NCBI GenBank assembly: GCA_041665305.1
Contig: JBAYJD010000018.1
Coordinates: 1 to 50,679 of the forward strand
Direction of reading: 5' to 3'
DNA from: YA12-FULL-51-18 sp041665305
Lineage (GTDB): Bacteria > Elusimicrobiota > Elusimicrobia > Elusimicrobiales > UBA9959
Length of the DNA: 50,679 nucleotides
The position numbers and the translations under genes are program-made. Positions 1 through 6,963 of the stretch are shown piece after piece (positions within the stretch are counted from its first letter, which is position 1; each line of letters begins with the position of its first letter). The notes beneath the pieces were generated by a model. It made no database searches. It was not told the origin of the DNA and was given only the letters and a program-made list of their open reading frames with translations.

Positions 1-2
1 CC

Positions 3-107
3 TGGACTGTTAAGCGGAATCGTAGTAAAACGAAGATATCCTGGGGTTTTACAAAGGACAAGGCTCGGGAGAAACTCAGCAGGCATTACGAGACTATTAA
101 CAATTAA
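3..107 (+). CDS. C-terminal tail of a probable IS630-type transposase (partial)
   Basis: An open frame enters from the left edge and stops at a TAA ending at 107, giving 34 residues. The tail contains ISWGFTKDKAREKL, which resembles the INWQFTTxDARxKL segment that ends many IS630-family DDE transposases. That resemblance is from memory and rests on few residues. The catalytic DDE residues would lie outside the window. No terminal inverted repeat could be identified between this stop and the next gene, which ends only three bases further on the opposite strand. The neighbouring AT-rich gene fits an insertion-prone spot. It could instead be the tail of another DNA-binding protein. Confidence 0.4.
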   Translation, partial: WTVKRNRSKTKISWGFTKDKAREKLSRHYETINN

Positions 108-109
108 CT

Positions 110-880
110 TTACAGCGTACTAGAACTAAAAAGTGCAGCAATTAAGTTTTTATCCTTAAACAGCTTAACAAGCTGGGCTTCATGTTCCTTGGCAAATTTC
201 CGGTTATAGGCCGTTAAAACATCCAGAGCCATGTTCTTATCAACAGCTTTAACTTCTCCCCAATAGGCCTCGGCTAATTTATCCAAATTTATTGCTATTA
301 TCCCGTAGTGGGTGCTGCTGGCAATCTGGCGGATAGCTTTGTTTATAGTGTTTATGGTGTTTTTTTTAGAATAAATTTTTTTGCAGGCAATGCCGGTTTT
401 TTTCTTGTCAAGTTGAAAAGACATATCTGGTTCTTCAAACATTGGAGATAAACCAGCATTATCCAATTTAACAAACACCTCTACTTCCCAAAGAGAATCT
501 TTGGCTTGACTAGGAATATCTGTCCCGCAATCTAATCCACCGTGAATACTCTTTGAAAGATATTTTTTTATCGCTGAATTGTCTTTGATTGCCCAAAGCA
601 AGTCATATACTTTCATATAGGCGACCCCAGACCAGAGCATTTTCTTTGTCATTTTGGAGAAATCGCGTTTATCGTACAAATCGGCTAAAATGCACGTGTT
701 CTCCATTAGTTTATATATTCCAGAGGTGGTGGGGATTTCTACGCTATGCAATTTAAATAACTCAATTAAACTCGGGATTGAATTCGCAACTTCACGATAT
801 GTTTTTTTATTCCGTGTTTGCTTTCGTAGAATATTCACTGGCAGGAAAAGTCCAGATGCGCTCCGAAACCATGTAGTCAT
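110..880 (-). CDS. Uncharacterised protein with PD-(D/E)XK nuclease-like motifs
   Basis: A 256-residue protein of no family I can name, clearly AT-richer than the genes around it. The middle reads WEVEVFVKLDNAGL, then EEPDMSF, then GIACKK. Acidic residues E132 and E134, the PD at 151-152 and K167 are spaced like the core of PD-(D/E)XK nuclease-fold proteins, with the usual second acidic residue replaced by Ala in the ACK motif. This is a motif-level inference. The ATG at 880 is preferred; an in-frame TTG at 904 would add eight residues and lie six bases from a palindrome. The gene sits tail to tail with a transposase remnant, and together with its base composition this suggests acquisition by transfer. 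It may be a nuclease or a defence-related protein, but nothing in the sequence proves activity. Confidence 0.6.
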   Translation of the reverse strand: MTTWFRSASGLFLPVNILRKQTRNKKTYREVANSIPSLIELFKLHSVEIPTTSGIYKLMENTCILADLYDKRDFSKMTKKMLWSGVAYMKVYDLLWAIKDNSAIKKYLSKSIHGGLDCGTDIPSQAKDSLWEVEVFVKLDNAGLSPMFEEPDMSFQLDKKKTGIACKKIYSKKNTINTINKAIRQIASSTHYGIIAINLDKLAEAYWGEVKAVDKNMALDVLTAYNRKFAKEHEAQLVKLFKDKNLIAALFSSSTL

Positions 881-910
881 GTTGTTTTCCCGACTGCGCT
901 CCAATTTATT

Positions 911-1067
911 AAAAATTTTTGCGGCAAAAATTTTTACTATATCCCGCTCTTTAGGGCTTGCGGTAAGAGGGAGCTAGAGGAAGAAATCTCTTTCTCCCTC
1001 AGCTCCGACACGGGATAAATAAAATCCCGTGTCGGGTACGATAAAATGTCGTCTTACGACATTTTAT
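911..1067. repeat. Long copy (A) of a modular palindromic repeat
   Basis: Four palindromic modules lie in a row. The first is an A/T palindrome at 911-935 centred on TTTGCGGCAAA. Next is an imperfect hairpin at 968-1000 (GAGGGAG pairing with CTCCCTC). Then comes GACACGGGAT / ATCCCGTGTC at 1007-1033, and last an 11-bp stem ATAAAATGTCG / CGACATTTTAT at 1041-1067. The same order of modules occurs at 32670-32836, and partial copies occur at 1466-1516, 47883-47923, 3104-3126 and 38995-39018. The last stem ends three bases before the stop codon of the leftward gene at 1071 and could act as its terminator. The family looks like a REP- or MITE-type interspersed element. Confidence 0.75.
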
Positions 1068-1070
1068 ATG

Positions 1071-1463
1071 TTAAAACCAGCTCCAATAGCGGTCCTTCTC
1101 GTCCGTGTGGGAACAGTCTATAAAAAATGTGCCGTAGTCGGGGCTTTTCGGATCATTGACGTAGGCCCAGCCACCGGTGTCGGCGACCGTAAGTACAGAG
1201 GCGTTCCTGACCTTGGAGGAGGTCCGGTGCATCCGGAGTTTCAGCTCCGGCGCCGCTTCCAGATTGCCGCTGCTTATCAATTCGCCTATGCCGGAGGGCG
1301 GCCGTCCTTTCTCCAGGCGGAAAAGACCGCCCGCCATGCGGATGCCGGAAAGTTTGCGGATAACTTCCGCCGAATTCATGGAATGGTTCAGGTAGCCGAA
1401 CAGCCCGAGGGCCGCGAGGGCCGTGGCCGCCATACCGGAGATGAGGAATATCTTTTTGTTCAT
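1071..1463 (-). CDS. Small pilin-like or membrane-anchored secreted protein
   Basis: A 130-residue protein that starts MNKKIFLISG, followed by one hydrophobic segment (about residues 5-25), which can anchor it or serve as a signal sequence. The rest is soluble and ends in GGWAYVNDPKS...FFIDCSHTDEKDRYWSWF. A Gly-Gly-Trp-Tyr stretch followed by a single Cys near a C-terminal WSWF resembles the tail of type II secretion or type IV pilin-like proteins, but the usual GFTLxE cleavage motif is missing, so this is only an analogy. GGAG lies about 15 bases upstream of the ATG. The gene sits between two copies of the palindromic repeat in the same orientation (1041-1067 and 1490-1516), an arrangement worth noting. 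Function unknown. Confidence 0.6.
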   Translation of the reverse strand: MNKKIFLISGMAATALAALGLFGYLNHSMNSAEVIRKLSGIRMAGGLFRLEKGRPPSGIGELISSGNLEAAPELKLRMHRTSSKVRNASVLTVADTGGWAYVNDPKSPDYGTFFIDCSHTDEKDRYWSWF

Positions 1464-1465
1464 AT

Positions 1466-1516
1466 GGATAAAACTCCGTGCCGGGTACGATAAAACGTCG
1501 TCTTACGACATTTTAT
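1466..1516. repeat. Partial copy (C) of the modular palindromic repeat
   Basis: This copy carries only the last part of the element: GTGCCGGGTACGAT followed by the stem ATAAAACGTCG / CGACATTTTAT at 1490-1516, with one C/T mismatch in the stem. The orientation matches copy A, about 450 bases to the left. It forms most of the 5' region of the leftward gene starting at 1463. Confidence 0.7.
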
Positions 1517-1567
1517 TTCCGCTACACCCACATGATATAAAAAATTCCAACAGGCGGGAAAGTTTTG

Positions 1568-1573
1568 TAGAAT
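1568..1573 (+). promoter_or_regulatory. Possible -10 box upstream of acetate kinase
   Basis: TAGAAT lies in an AT-rich stretch 122 bases ahead of the ackA start. Seventeen bases upstream is TTCCAA, a poor -35 match. It is plausible only because it is the first AT-rich spot after the repeat. Confidence 0.3.
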
Positions 1574-1695
1574 AGTCATATCGGGCTCCGCGCTTTTGGT
1601 CCGGGAACAGGGGCCGGCGGCTTCAATCCTGCGCCGACCGGCGCCGGTAACCGGCCGGAAGCGCGGGGTAAATACTCTCGCAAAGGACAAATATC

Positions 1696-3048
1696 ATGAA
1701 AATACTTTCGCTTAACTGCGGCAGTTCGTCCGTAAAATACTCGCTTTTTGACTGGGAGAAAAAACTGCCTCTCGCCTCCGGGGTCGTGGAGCGGGTCGGC
1801 GCAGGCGGCTCGTTCGTGAGCCACGAAGTGCCGGGCCGGGAGAAGCTGGACCGCAACCATGATTGTCCGACCCACAAAGAGGCTATCAAGCTGGTTATCG
1901 ACACCCTGACCAACAAGGACCACGGCGTTATAGAGGACCTTAAGGGCATCTCGGCCGTCGGCCACCGCGTGGTCCATGGCGGAGAAAAGTTCGTGAAATC
2001 GGTCCGCATCGACGAGCATACTCTTGCCGCCTTTAATGAACTTGCCGGCCTGGCCCCGCTTCATAATCCGCCGAATATCTTGGGCATAGAGGCGGCCAAG
2101 GACCTTATGCCCAAGATCCCGCATATGGCCATCATGGACACGGCCTGGCATCAGACCATGCCCCCTTCCTCCTACCTTTACGCCCTTCCCTACAAATGGT
2201 ACAAGGACCACGCCATCCGCCGCTACGGCTTCCACGGCACCTCTTTCCTGTATGTGGCCAAGCGCGCCAGCGTCATACTGGGCAAAGACCCGCTTAAGAC
2301 CAATGTGATAATCTGTCACATCGGCAACGGCGCTTCGGTCAACGCCGTCAAGGACGGGCTCTCGTACGACACCAGCATGGGGTTCACCCCGCTGGAAGGG
2401 CTCGTTATGGGCACGCGCGCGGGAGACCACGATCCCGCCATCGGCCTCTACCTTATGGAAAAAGAGGGTTTGAAAGCCAAAGAGATGAGCGACATCCTTA
2501 ACAAGAAATCCGGGATCCTCGGCATCACCGAGAAATTCACGGACCGCAGGGATGTGGAAATGGCGGCGGAGGACGGCGATGAGCGCGCCAGACTGACGAT
2601 CGAGATAGAATCCTACCGTCTTAAAAAATACATCGGCGCCTATGCCGCCGCCGTGGGCGGCGTGGACGCCGTCGTGTTCACGGCGGGTGTCGGTGAAAAG
2701 GGCCCCGTCACCAGGGCCAAGGCGCTGGACGGGCTGGAATTCCTCGGCATAAAATGTGATGCTGCCAAAAACGAGACCTCGCGGACCCGCAACGCGGAAA
2801 CCGAGATCTCCACCAAAGATTCCAAGGTCAGAGTTTTCGTGATCCCTACCGACGAGGAAAGGGTCTTCGTAGAGGATGTGGCGGGCCTGCTGGACGGGAC
2901 CTACGATATCCACACCAAATTCGCCTATACTTTCCAGAAACCCGGTTACCGCAACACCCTGCGCGACAGGGCTTTTGAAAAAGAATGCGTCAAGAAGCCG
3001 GGGCTTCTGACTATCGCGATAGATCCGCCGCAGAAGATCACAGCGTAA
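1696..3048 (+). CDS. ackA: Acetate kinase
   Basis: Interconverts acetyl phosphate plus ADP with acetate plus ATP in the cytosol, the ATP-yielding last step of acetate-forming fermentation. Family signatures are clear: MKILSLNCGSSSVKYSLF at the N-terminus, VGHRVVHGGEKF, GFHGTSFLY, and the phosphate/acetate site HIGNGASVNAV...DTSMGFTPLEGLVMGTR. The protein has 450 residues, about 50 more than usual. The extra part follows the normal family end (FVIPTDEERVFVEDVAGLL) and reads YDIHTKFAYTFQKPGYRN onward. AAAGGAC lies 8 bases before the ATG. A strong hairpin follows the stop. No phosphotransacetylase gene is in the window. It would give the energy-conserving outlet for the acetyl-CoA made by the lysine genes at 25-38 kb. 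Confidence 0.97.
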   Translation: MKILSLNCGSSSVKYSLFDWEKKLPLASGVVERVGAGGSFVSHEVPGREKLDRNHDCPTHKEAIKLVIDTLTNKDHGVIEDLKGISAVGHRVVHGGEKFVKSVRIDEHTLAAFNELAGLAPLHNPPNILGIEAAKDLMPKIPHMAIMDTAWHQTMPPSSYLYALPYKWYKDHAIRRYGFHGTSFLYVAKRASVILGKDPLKTNVIICHIGNGASVNAVKDGLSYDTSMGFTPLEGLVMGTRAGDHDPAIGLYLMEKEGLKAKEMSDILNKKSGILGITEKFTDRRDVEMAAEDGDERARLTIEIESYRLKKYIGAYAAAVGGVDAVVFTAGVGEKGPVTRAKALDGLEFLGIKCDAAKNETSRTRNAETEISTKDSKVRVFVIPTDEERVFVEDVAGLLDGTYDIHTKFAYTFQKPGYRNTLRDRAFEKECVKKPGLLTIAIDPPQKITA

Positions 3049-3053
3049 GCTCG

Positions 3054-3082
3054 GGCGGCCGGGCTGTCGGAGCCCGGCCGCC
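3054..3082 (+). terminator. Terminator after ackA
   Basis: GGCGGCCGGGCT pairs perfectly with AGCCCGGCCGCC across a five-base loop and is followed by TTTAA. The 12-bp GC-rich stem starts six bases after the ackA stop. The short U run makes it a moderate rather than classic terminator. Confidence 0.65.
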
Positions 3083-3103
3083 TTTAAGGCGCGCGGCCCC
3101 GGT

Positions 3104-3126
3104 AAAATTTTTGCCGCAAAAATTTT
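3104..3126. repeat. A/T palindrome touching the K+ channel start
   Basis: A perfect palindrome of AAAATTTTTG / CAAAAATTTT arms around a CCG centre. It ends two bases before the ATG at 3129. It is the first module of the long repeat found at 911 and 32670, and it stands alone here and at 38995. Confidence 0.7.
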
Positions 3127-3128
3127 AA

Positions 3129-4127
3129 ATGAAAGATATCAAGAACCGTATAATCGTCACGCTTACGGCCCTGCTGGCGCTTTTTTCCGCGGGCGTGAGC
3201 GGGTATATGCTTATAGAGGGCTGGAATTTTCTCGACGCCCTTTATATGACGGTCATTACGCTGGCCACCATCGGTTACGGCGAAGTGCACCCTCTCTCCA
3301 CTTCCGGCCGTATCTTCACCATCATGCTTATCCTGGGCGGGATCGGCACGATGACCTACATCTTCTCCAGTATCACCGCCCTCTTGATAGAAGGCGAGCT
3401 GAAGGATGTTTTCAGGAGATTTAAAATGGAACATAATATCGACAGCATGAAGGACCATTACATAGTGTGCGGCGCCACCCATACGGGCCTAAGCGTCGCC
3501 CAGGAGCTGGCCGAAACCAGGCGCCCTTTCATCCTTATCGTCCTGGAGGAGGCCGAGGTCCGCAAATTCATGGAAATGGGCTACTGCGCCGTGGCGGGCG
3601 ACGCTTCCACCGACGCCGTCCTGCTCAAATGCGGCGTCAGGAACGCCAAAGGCATTTTTTGCACCCTTAAACAGGACAAGGACAACGCTTTCATTGCCAT
3701 CACCGCCCGCGTCCTGAAACCGGATCTGCGGATAATCACGGTGCAGAACGAGAACGATCCCGCCATGCGCGAAAAACTCCTGCGCAGCGGGGCCGACATC
3801 GTCATAAGCCCCTTCCATATCGGCGGCCTGCGTATGGCGGCCGAGATGGTCCGCCCGAGCACGGCCCAGTTCCTGGACCAGATGATGCGCGACGGCAGGA
3901 ATTTCAGGTTCGAGGATGTCCGTGTGGGGCCCGGCGCTTCCGGCCGGGAATTTTCCGAGTTCAAGGGGAGCGAAGGCAATTGCCCGCTGGTGGTGGCGGT
4001 GAAGAACTCCGCGGGCAATTCCTACGAGATAAACCCGCCCGGCTCCAGGCCCGTGAAGGACGGAGATATTTTTGTCGTCGTGGGCAGTCCCGCGGAAGTA
4101 AAAAAATTCCGCGCCCGCGTGGCCTGA
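3129..4127 (+). CDS. Potassium channel with RCK (TrkA-N/TrkA-C) domain
   Basis: A 332-residue two-helix K+ channel of the Kch/MthK type in the inner membrane. TM1 spans about residues 8-29. The pore loop holds the selectivity filter TIGYGE at 47-52. TM2 spans about 62-86. A cytosolic Rossmann TrkA-N domain begins at DHYIVCGATHTG (about 109-120), where the nucleotide-binding glycines are in a variant CGATHTG form, and ends near residue 230. A TrkA-C domain closes the protein (VGPGASGREF...DGDIFVVVGSP). There is no Shine-Dalgarno sequence; the start is preceded directly by a palindrome. A small membrane protein follows after 20 bases. Ligand and gating are not predictable. Confidence 0.9.
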   Translation: MKDIKNRIIVTLTALLALFSAGVSGYMLIEGWNFLDALYMTVITLATIGYGEVHPLSTSGRIFTIMLILGGIGTMTYIFSSITALLIEGELKDVFRRFKMEHNIDSMKDHYIVCGATHTGLSVAQELAETRRPFILIVLEEAEVRKFMEMGYCAVAGDASTDAVLLKCGVRNAKGIFCTLKQDKDNAFIAITARVLKPDLRIITVQNENDPAMREKLLRSGADIVISPFHIGGLRMAAEMVRPSTAQFLDQMMRDGRNFRFEDVRVGPGASGREFSEFKGSEGNCPLVVAVKNSAGNSYEINPPGSRPVKDGDIFVVVGSPAEVKKFRARVA

Positions 4128-4132
4128 TAATT

Positions 4133-4141
4133 TGTTAAAAT
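4133..4141 (+). promoter_or_regulatory. Extended -10 promoter with almost no leader
   Basis: TGT-TAAAAT is an extended -10 box. Only six bases (CTACCC) separate it from the ATG at 4148, so a normal start site would fall on or next to the start codon and give a leaderless mRNA. Confidence 0.5.
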
Positions 4142-4147
4142 CTACCC

Positions 4148-4384
4148 ATGAAGCTTCGTAACATGCTGCTGTTGGGAATACCCGCGATCGTGTTCTGGGT
4201 GATCCTGATCTTCGTGCTGGGGATCTTCCTTATCAAGTGGTTCTGGATGTGGACTATCCCCGGGCTTTTTCCGGGAGCGGCAGCCGCGGGTCTTGTGGCC
4301 GACAAGATCTCCTGGTGGACGGCGCTTAAACTTTCCGTGCTCGTGGCGTTGCTGGCGGCCATCACCAATATTTCTAAAAACTGA
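4148..4384 (+). CDS. Small two-helix membrane protein
   Basis: A 78-residue protein of unknown family with two likely membrane segments, about residues 6-32 (LLLGIPAIVFWVILIFVLG) and 55-74 (WWTALKLSVLVALLAAI), joined by a short Gly/Ala-rich loop ending in ADKISWW. Both ends carry Lys or Arg. It has no Shine-Dalgarno sequence and is preceded by its own -10 box at leaderless spacing. It ends 35 bases before the ABC-importer lipoprotein gene, so it could share that transcript. Expression is inferred only from the promoter and the sensible hydrophobicity pattern. Confidence 0.6.
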   Translation: MKLRNMLLLGIPAIVFWVILIFVLGIFLIKWFWMWTIPGLFPGAAAAGLVADKISWWTALKLSVLVALLAAITNISKN

Positions 4385-4419
4385 CCGGGCGCGCGTAGCG
4401 TCAAGGGGCCTAAGCGACA

Positions 4420-5676
4420 ATGGGACAAAGCCTCAAGAACCATCTTCCCTCCGCCCCTCTGCGTCTGCTGGCCTTCGCGCTTATATGCCCGGCCCTATGC
4501 TCATGTTCCAGGCCCGGCTCCGTTCCGGACGCTTCCACGATAATAGTTTGGGAGCAGGAAGACGCGCAGGTGGCCCCCTACATAGATTCCGTTTTTTCCG
4601 CTTTTAAAAAACTGCCTGAAAACAAGGGCGTCCGGATAGTGCGGACCCATTACCAGACCGAAGATCTTCACTCCCAGTTCCAGGCCGCCTCGCTGGCCGG
4701 AGTGGCTCCTGACCTGATCATGTCCCCCTCCGACACGGCGGGCCTTTTCGCGATTTCGGGCTTTATCCGTCCCGTGGACGACCTGATCGACGCCTCAAAA
4801 TTCAACAAGGCCGTGCTGCAGGCCGTTACCCTGGACGGCCATCTCTGGGGAGTGCCGATCTCCAACGGCAATCACCTTATGCTGTTCTTCAATAAAAAAC
4901 ACGTCGGGACCGCGCCCAAGGATACCGACGAGCTTTTTCGGTTCTGCGCCGAAGAGGCCGGGACCCGCAAACTGGATTTTTGCATGGCTTTCGACATGGG
5001 CGAACCGTTCTGGCTTGCGCCCTGGCTGGCCGCTTTCGGCGGCTGGCCCATCGACGGCAAAACCCCCACCCTGGACACTCCGGCCATGCGCGCCGCCATC
5101 AATTTCTATCTGGACCTCAAATTCAAGAAAAAATTAGTCCCGCCGGAATGCGATTATAACTGCATGGATTCGCTGTTCAAGGAAGGCAAAACGGCGTTCA
5201 TTATAAACGGCGACTGGGCTATCTCAGGCTACCAGCGGCATTTTAAAAAGGATCTCGGGTTGGGGCTTATTCCCAGGCTCTCTTCCACTGGGCGCTGGCC
5301 GGCTCCCATGATCAGCGGCAAATATTTCATGGTAAGCTCCGGAGTGAAACCTGAGAAACTCGGATTGATCAGGCGCCTGACGGGGTTTTATACCAACCGC
5401 GACAACCAGATAAGGCAGTTCAGGGAACTGCAGCGACTGCCCGCCCTGACGGAAGCCTCCAATTCCGCAGAGATCTCCGGCGCCGAGGTTTCAAGGGTGT
5501 CTCTGGAGCAGATCCTGAAAGGCCGCCCGATGTCCATGGCCACCGAGATGCGCGCGATCTGGGATTCGGCCAGGAATTACCTGGGACTGGCCACCTCCGG
5601 GAAGATGAGCGTGGATGACGCCGCGCGCAGAATGCAGGAGAACGCCGCGCAAAAAATAGCGGAAATGAACCGGTGA
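4420..5676 (+). CDS. ABC importer substrate-binding lipoprotein (family 1, sugar type)
   Basis: A 418-residue extracytoplasmic binding protein of the MalE/UgpB class. The N-terminus is a lipoprotein signal ending in CPALCSCSRP, where LCSC is a usable lipobox. The mature part begins IIVWEQEDAQVAPYIDSVFSAF, followed by GVAPDLIMSPSDTAGLFA and LWGVPISNGNHLMLFFNKK, the standard pattern of family 1 sugar-binding proteins. GKTAFIINGDWAISGY matches the family's second-lobe motif. Two permease genes and an ATPase gene follow directly, so the importer is complete. A maltose-type or other oligosaccharide ligand is likely from the family, but the sequence does not identify it. Start chosen at the ATG giving a normal signal peptide. 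Confidence 0.9.
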   Translation: MGQSLKNHLPSAPLRLLAFALICPALCSCSRPGSVPDASTIIVWEQEDAQVAPYIDSVFSAFKKLPENKGVRIVRTHYQTEDLHSQFQAASLAGVAPDLIMSPSDTAGLFAISGFIRPVDDLIDASKFNKAVLQAVTLDGHLWGVPISNGNHLMLFFNKKHVGTAPKDTDELFRFCAEEAGTRKLDFCMAFDMGEPFWLAPWLAAFGGWPIDGKTPTLDTPAMRAAINFYLDLKFKKKLVPPECDYNCMDSLFKEGKTAFIINGDWAISGYQRHFKKDLGLGLIPRLSSTGRWPAPMISGKYFMVSSGVKPEKLGLIRRLTGFYTNRDNQIRQFRELQRLPALTEASNSAEISGAEVSRVSLEQILKGRPMSMATEMRAIWDSARNYLGLATSGKMSVDDAARRMQENAAQKIAEMNR

Positions 5677-5701
5677 GCAAAAAGAACGGAGTTCTTTTTG
5701 C
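5677..5701 (+). promoter_or_regulatory. Stem-loop between binding-protein and permease genes
   Basis: GCAAAAAGAAC and GTTCTTTTTGC form a perfect 11-bp stem with a three-base loop, starting at the base after the binding-protein stop codon. It lies inside an operon and is not followed by a clean U run. A role in mRNA processing or partial termination, giving more binding protein than permease, is the likely use. Confidence 0.55.
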
Positions 5702-5720
5702 CGCCTTGTGACCGTTTTTT

Positions 5721-6911
5721 ATGGATATCCTTTATTCCATTTACGAAGTTCTCTGGTTCGCGCTTATCGTCCTCCTCGGCATCGCGCTTATAGAGGGCTA
5801 TTGTTATTATCATTTTAAATTCTACGACCGGCGGTGGTTCTATACCGCGGCCCTTCTCGGTTTTCCGTCGGCGGCCGCCGCGGGCTGTCGCGCCCTGGGG
5901 CTGGTTTCGGACCCTTTCCGGCCCTTCCTGTGGTTCCTGGGTTCGGAGGCTTTGATAACTCTCTTCTTCCGGCATGTCGTGAAGGGCCGCAACAAGCTGG
6001 CTTATATGCTCCTGGCCCCGGCTTTCATCGGCCTGGCTCTCCTGCTGGTCTATCCGTTCATCTTTGAGGTCTATCTTTCGTTCCATGACCTGAAGCTGAC
6101 CACCATCATGGCCTGGAAGAACACCGGCCGGCTGCCTTTCGCCGGGTTGCGCCAGTATATCGATGTTTTCACCACTTCCCCCCTTTCCGAAGTCACCTTC
6201 TGGGCGCTGCTGGGGCGCACCCTGTGGTGGACCTTTATAAACGTGTTCTTTCATGTCGCCGGCGGTTTCGCCCTGGCGCTCCTGTTGAACAACGAGATCC
6301 GCTTTAAAGGCTTTTACCGTACGCTGCTGGTCATTCCCTGGGCCATGCCGCAGGTGGTCGCGGTGCTGGCCATGCGCGGTGAATTCCATTCCCAGTACGG
6401 TTTTGTAAATATCGCGCTCGCCAGACTGGCCGCCGCGTGCCCATTCCTCGCGAAGCTCGGACTGGGGCCGGTGCAATGGCTGAGCCACTACCCCCTCGCC
6501 ACCTGCACTCTCATCAACGTCTGGCTGGGCATTCCTTTTATGATGGTCGTGATCCTCGGCGGCCTTCAGTCCATTTCCGCCTCTTATTACGACGCCGCCG
6601 AAATAGACGGGGCCTCCTATTTTCAGAAGCTGCGGTACATAACCGTTCCGCTTATCCGTCCGGTCCTGATGCCGGCGGTGACGCTGGGCACGGTCTGGAC
6701 CTTCAACAACATAAATGTCATTTACCTCGTAACCGGCCAGTCGGGAGGCACCGAACAGGCCGACATCCTGGTCTCGGCGCTGTATAAGGCGGCGTTCACC
6801 TATAACCGCTACAGTTATTCGGCGGCTTTCGCCATCGTGGTTTTCGCGATTTTATTCTTCGTCTCCGTGTTCTATCTTAAATCTTTCGACGCGGCGAAAG
6901 AAGACAGGTGA
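5721..6911 (+). CDS. ABC importer permease, MalF type
   Basis: A 396-residue inner-membrane permease. The ordinary permease core begins near residue 92 at LAYMLLAPAFIGLALLLVYP. The cytosolic EAA loop that docks the ATPase is clear: YYDAAEIDGASYFQKLRYI followed by TVPLIRPVLMPA. In front of the core are about 90 extra residues with two or three more hydrophobic segments, so it is longer than the common 290-residue form and closer to MalF in layout. The ATG at 5721 lies 20 bases past an intercistronic hairpin. It pairs with the MalG-type permease that follows. Confidence 0.92.
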   Translation: MDILYSIYEVLWFALIVLLGIALIEGYCYYHFKFYDRRWFYTAALLGFPSAAAAGCRALGLVSDPFRPFLWFLGSEALITLFFRHVVKGRNKLAYMLLAPAFIGLALLLVYPFIFEVYLSFHDLKLTTIMAWKNTGRLPFAGLRQYIDVFTTSPLSEVTFWALLGRTLWWTFINVFFHVAGGFALALLLNNEIRFKGFYRTLLVIPWAMPQVVAVLAMRGEFHSQYGFVNIALARLAAACPFLAKLGLGPVQWLSHYPLATCTLINVWLGIPFMMVVILGGLQSISASYYDAAEIDGASYFQKLRYITVPLIRPVLMPAVTLGTVWTFNNINVIYLVTGQSGGTEQADILVSALYKAAFTYNRYSYSAAFAIVVFAILFFVSVFYLKSFDAAKEDR

Positions 6912-6963
6912 GACGCCGTTGCTTCCAACAGGACGCGGGTTCGCGTACGGAGTGATCCAGCTC

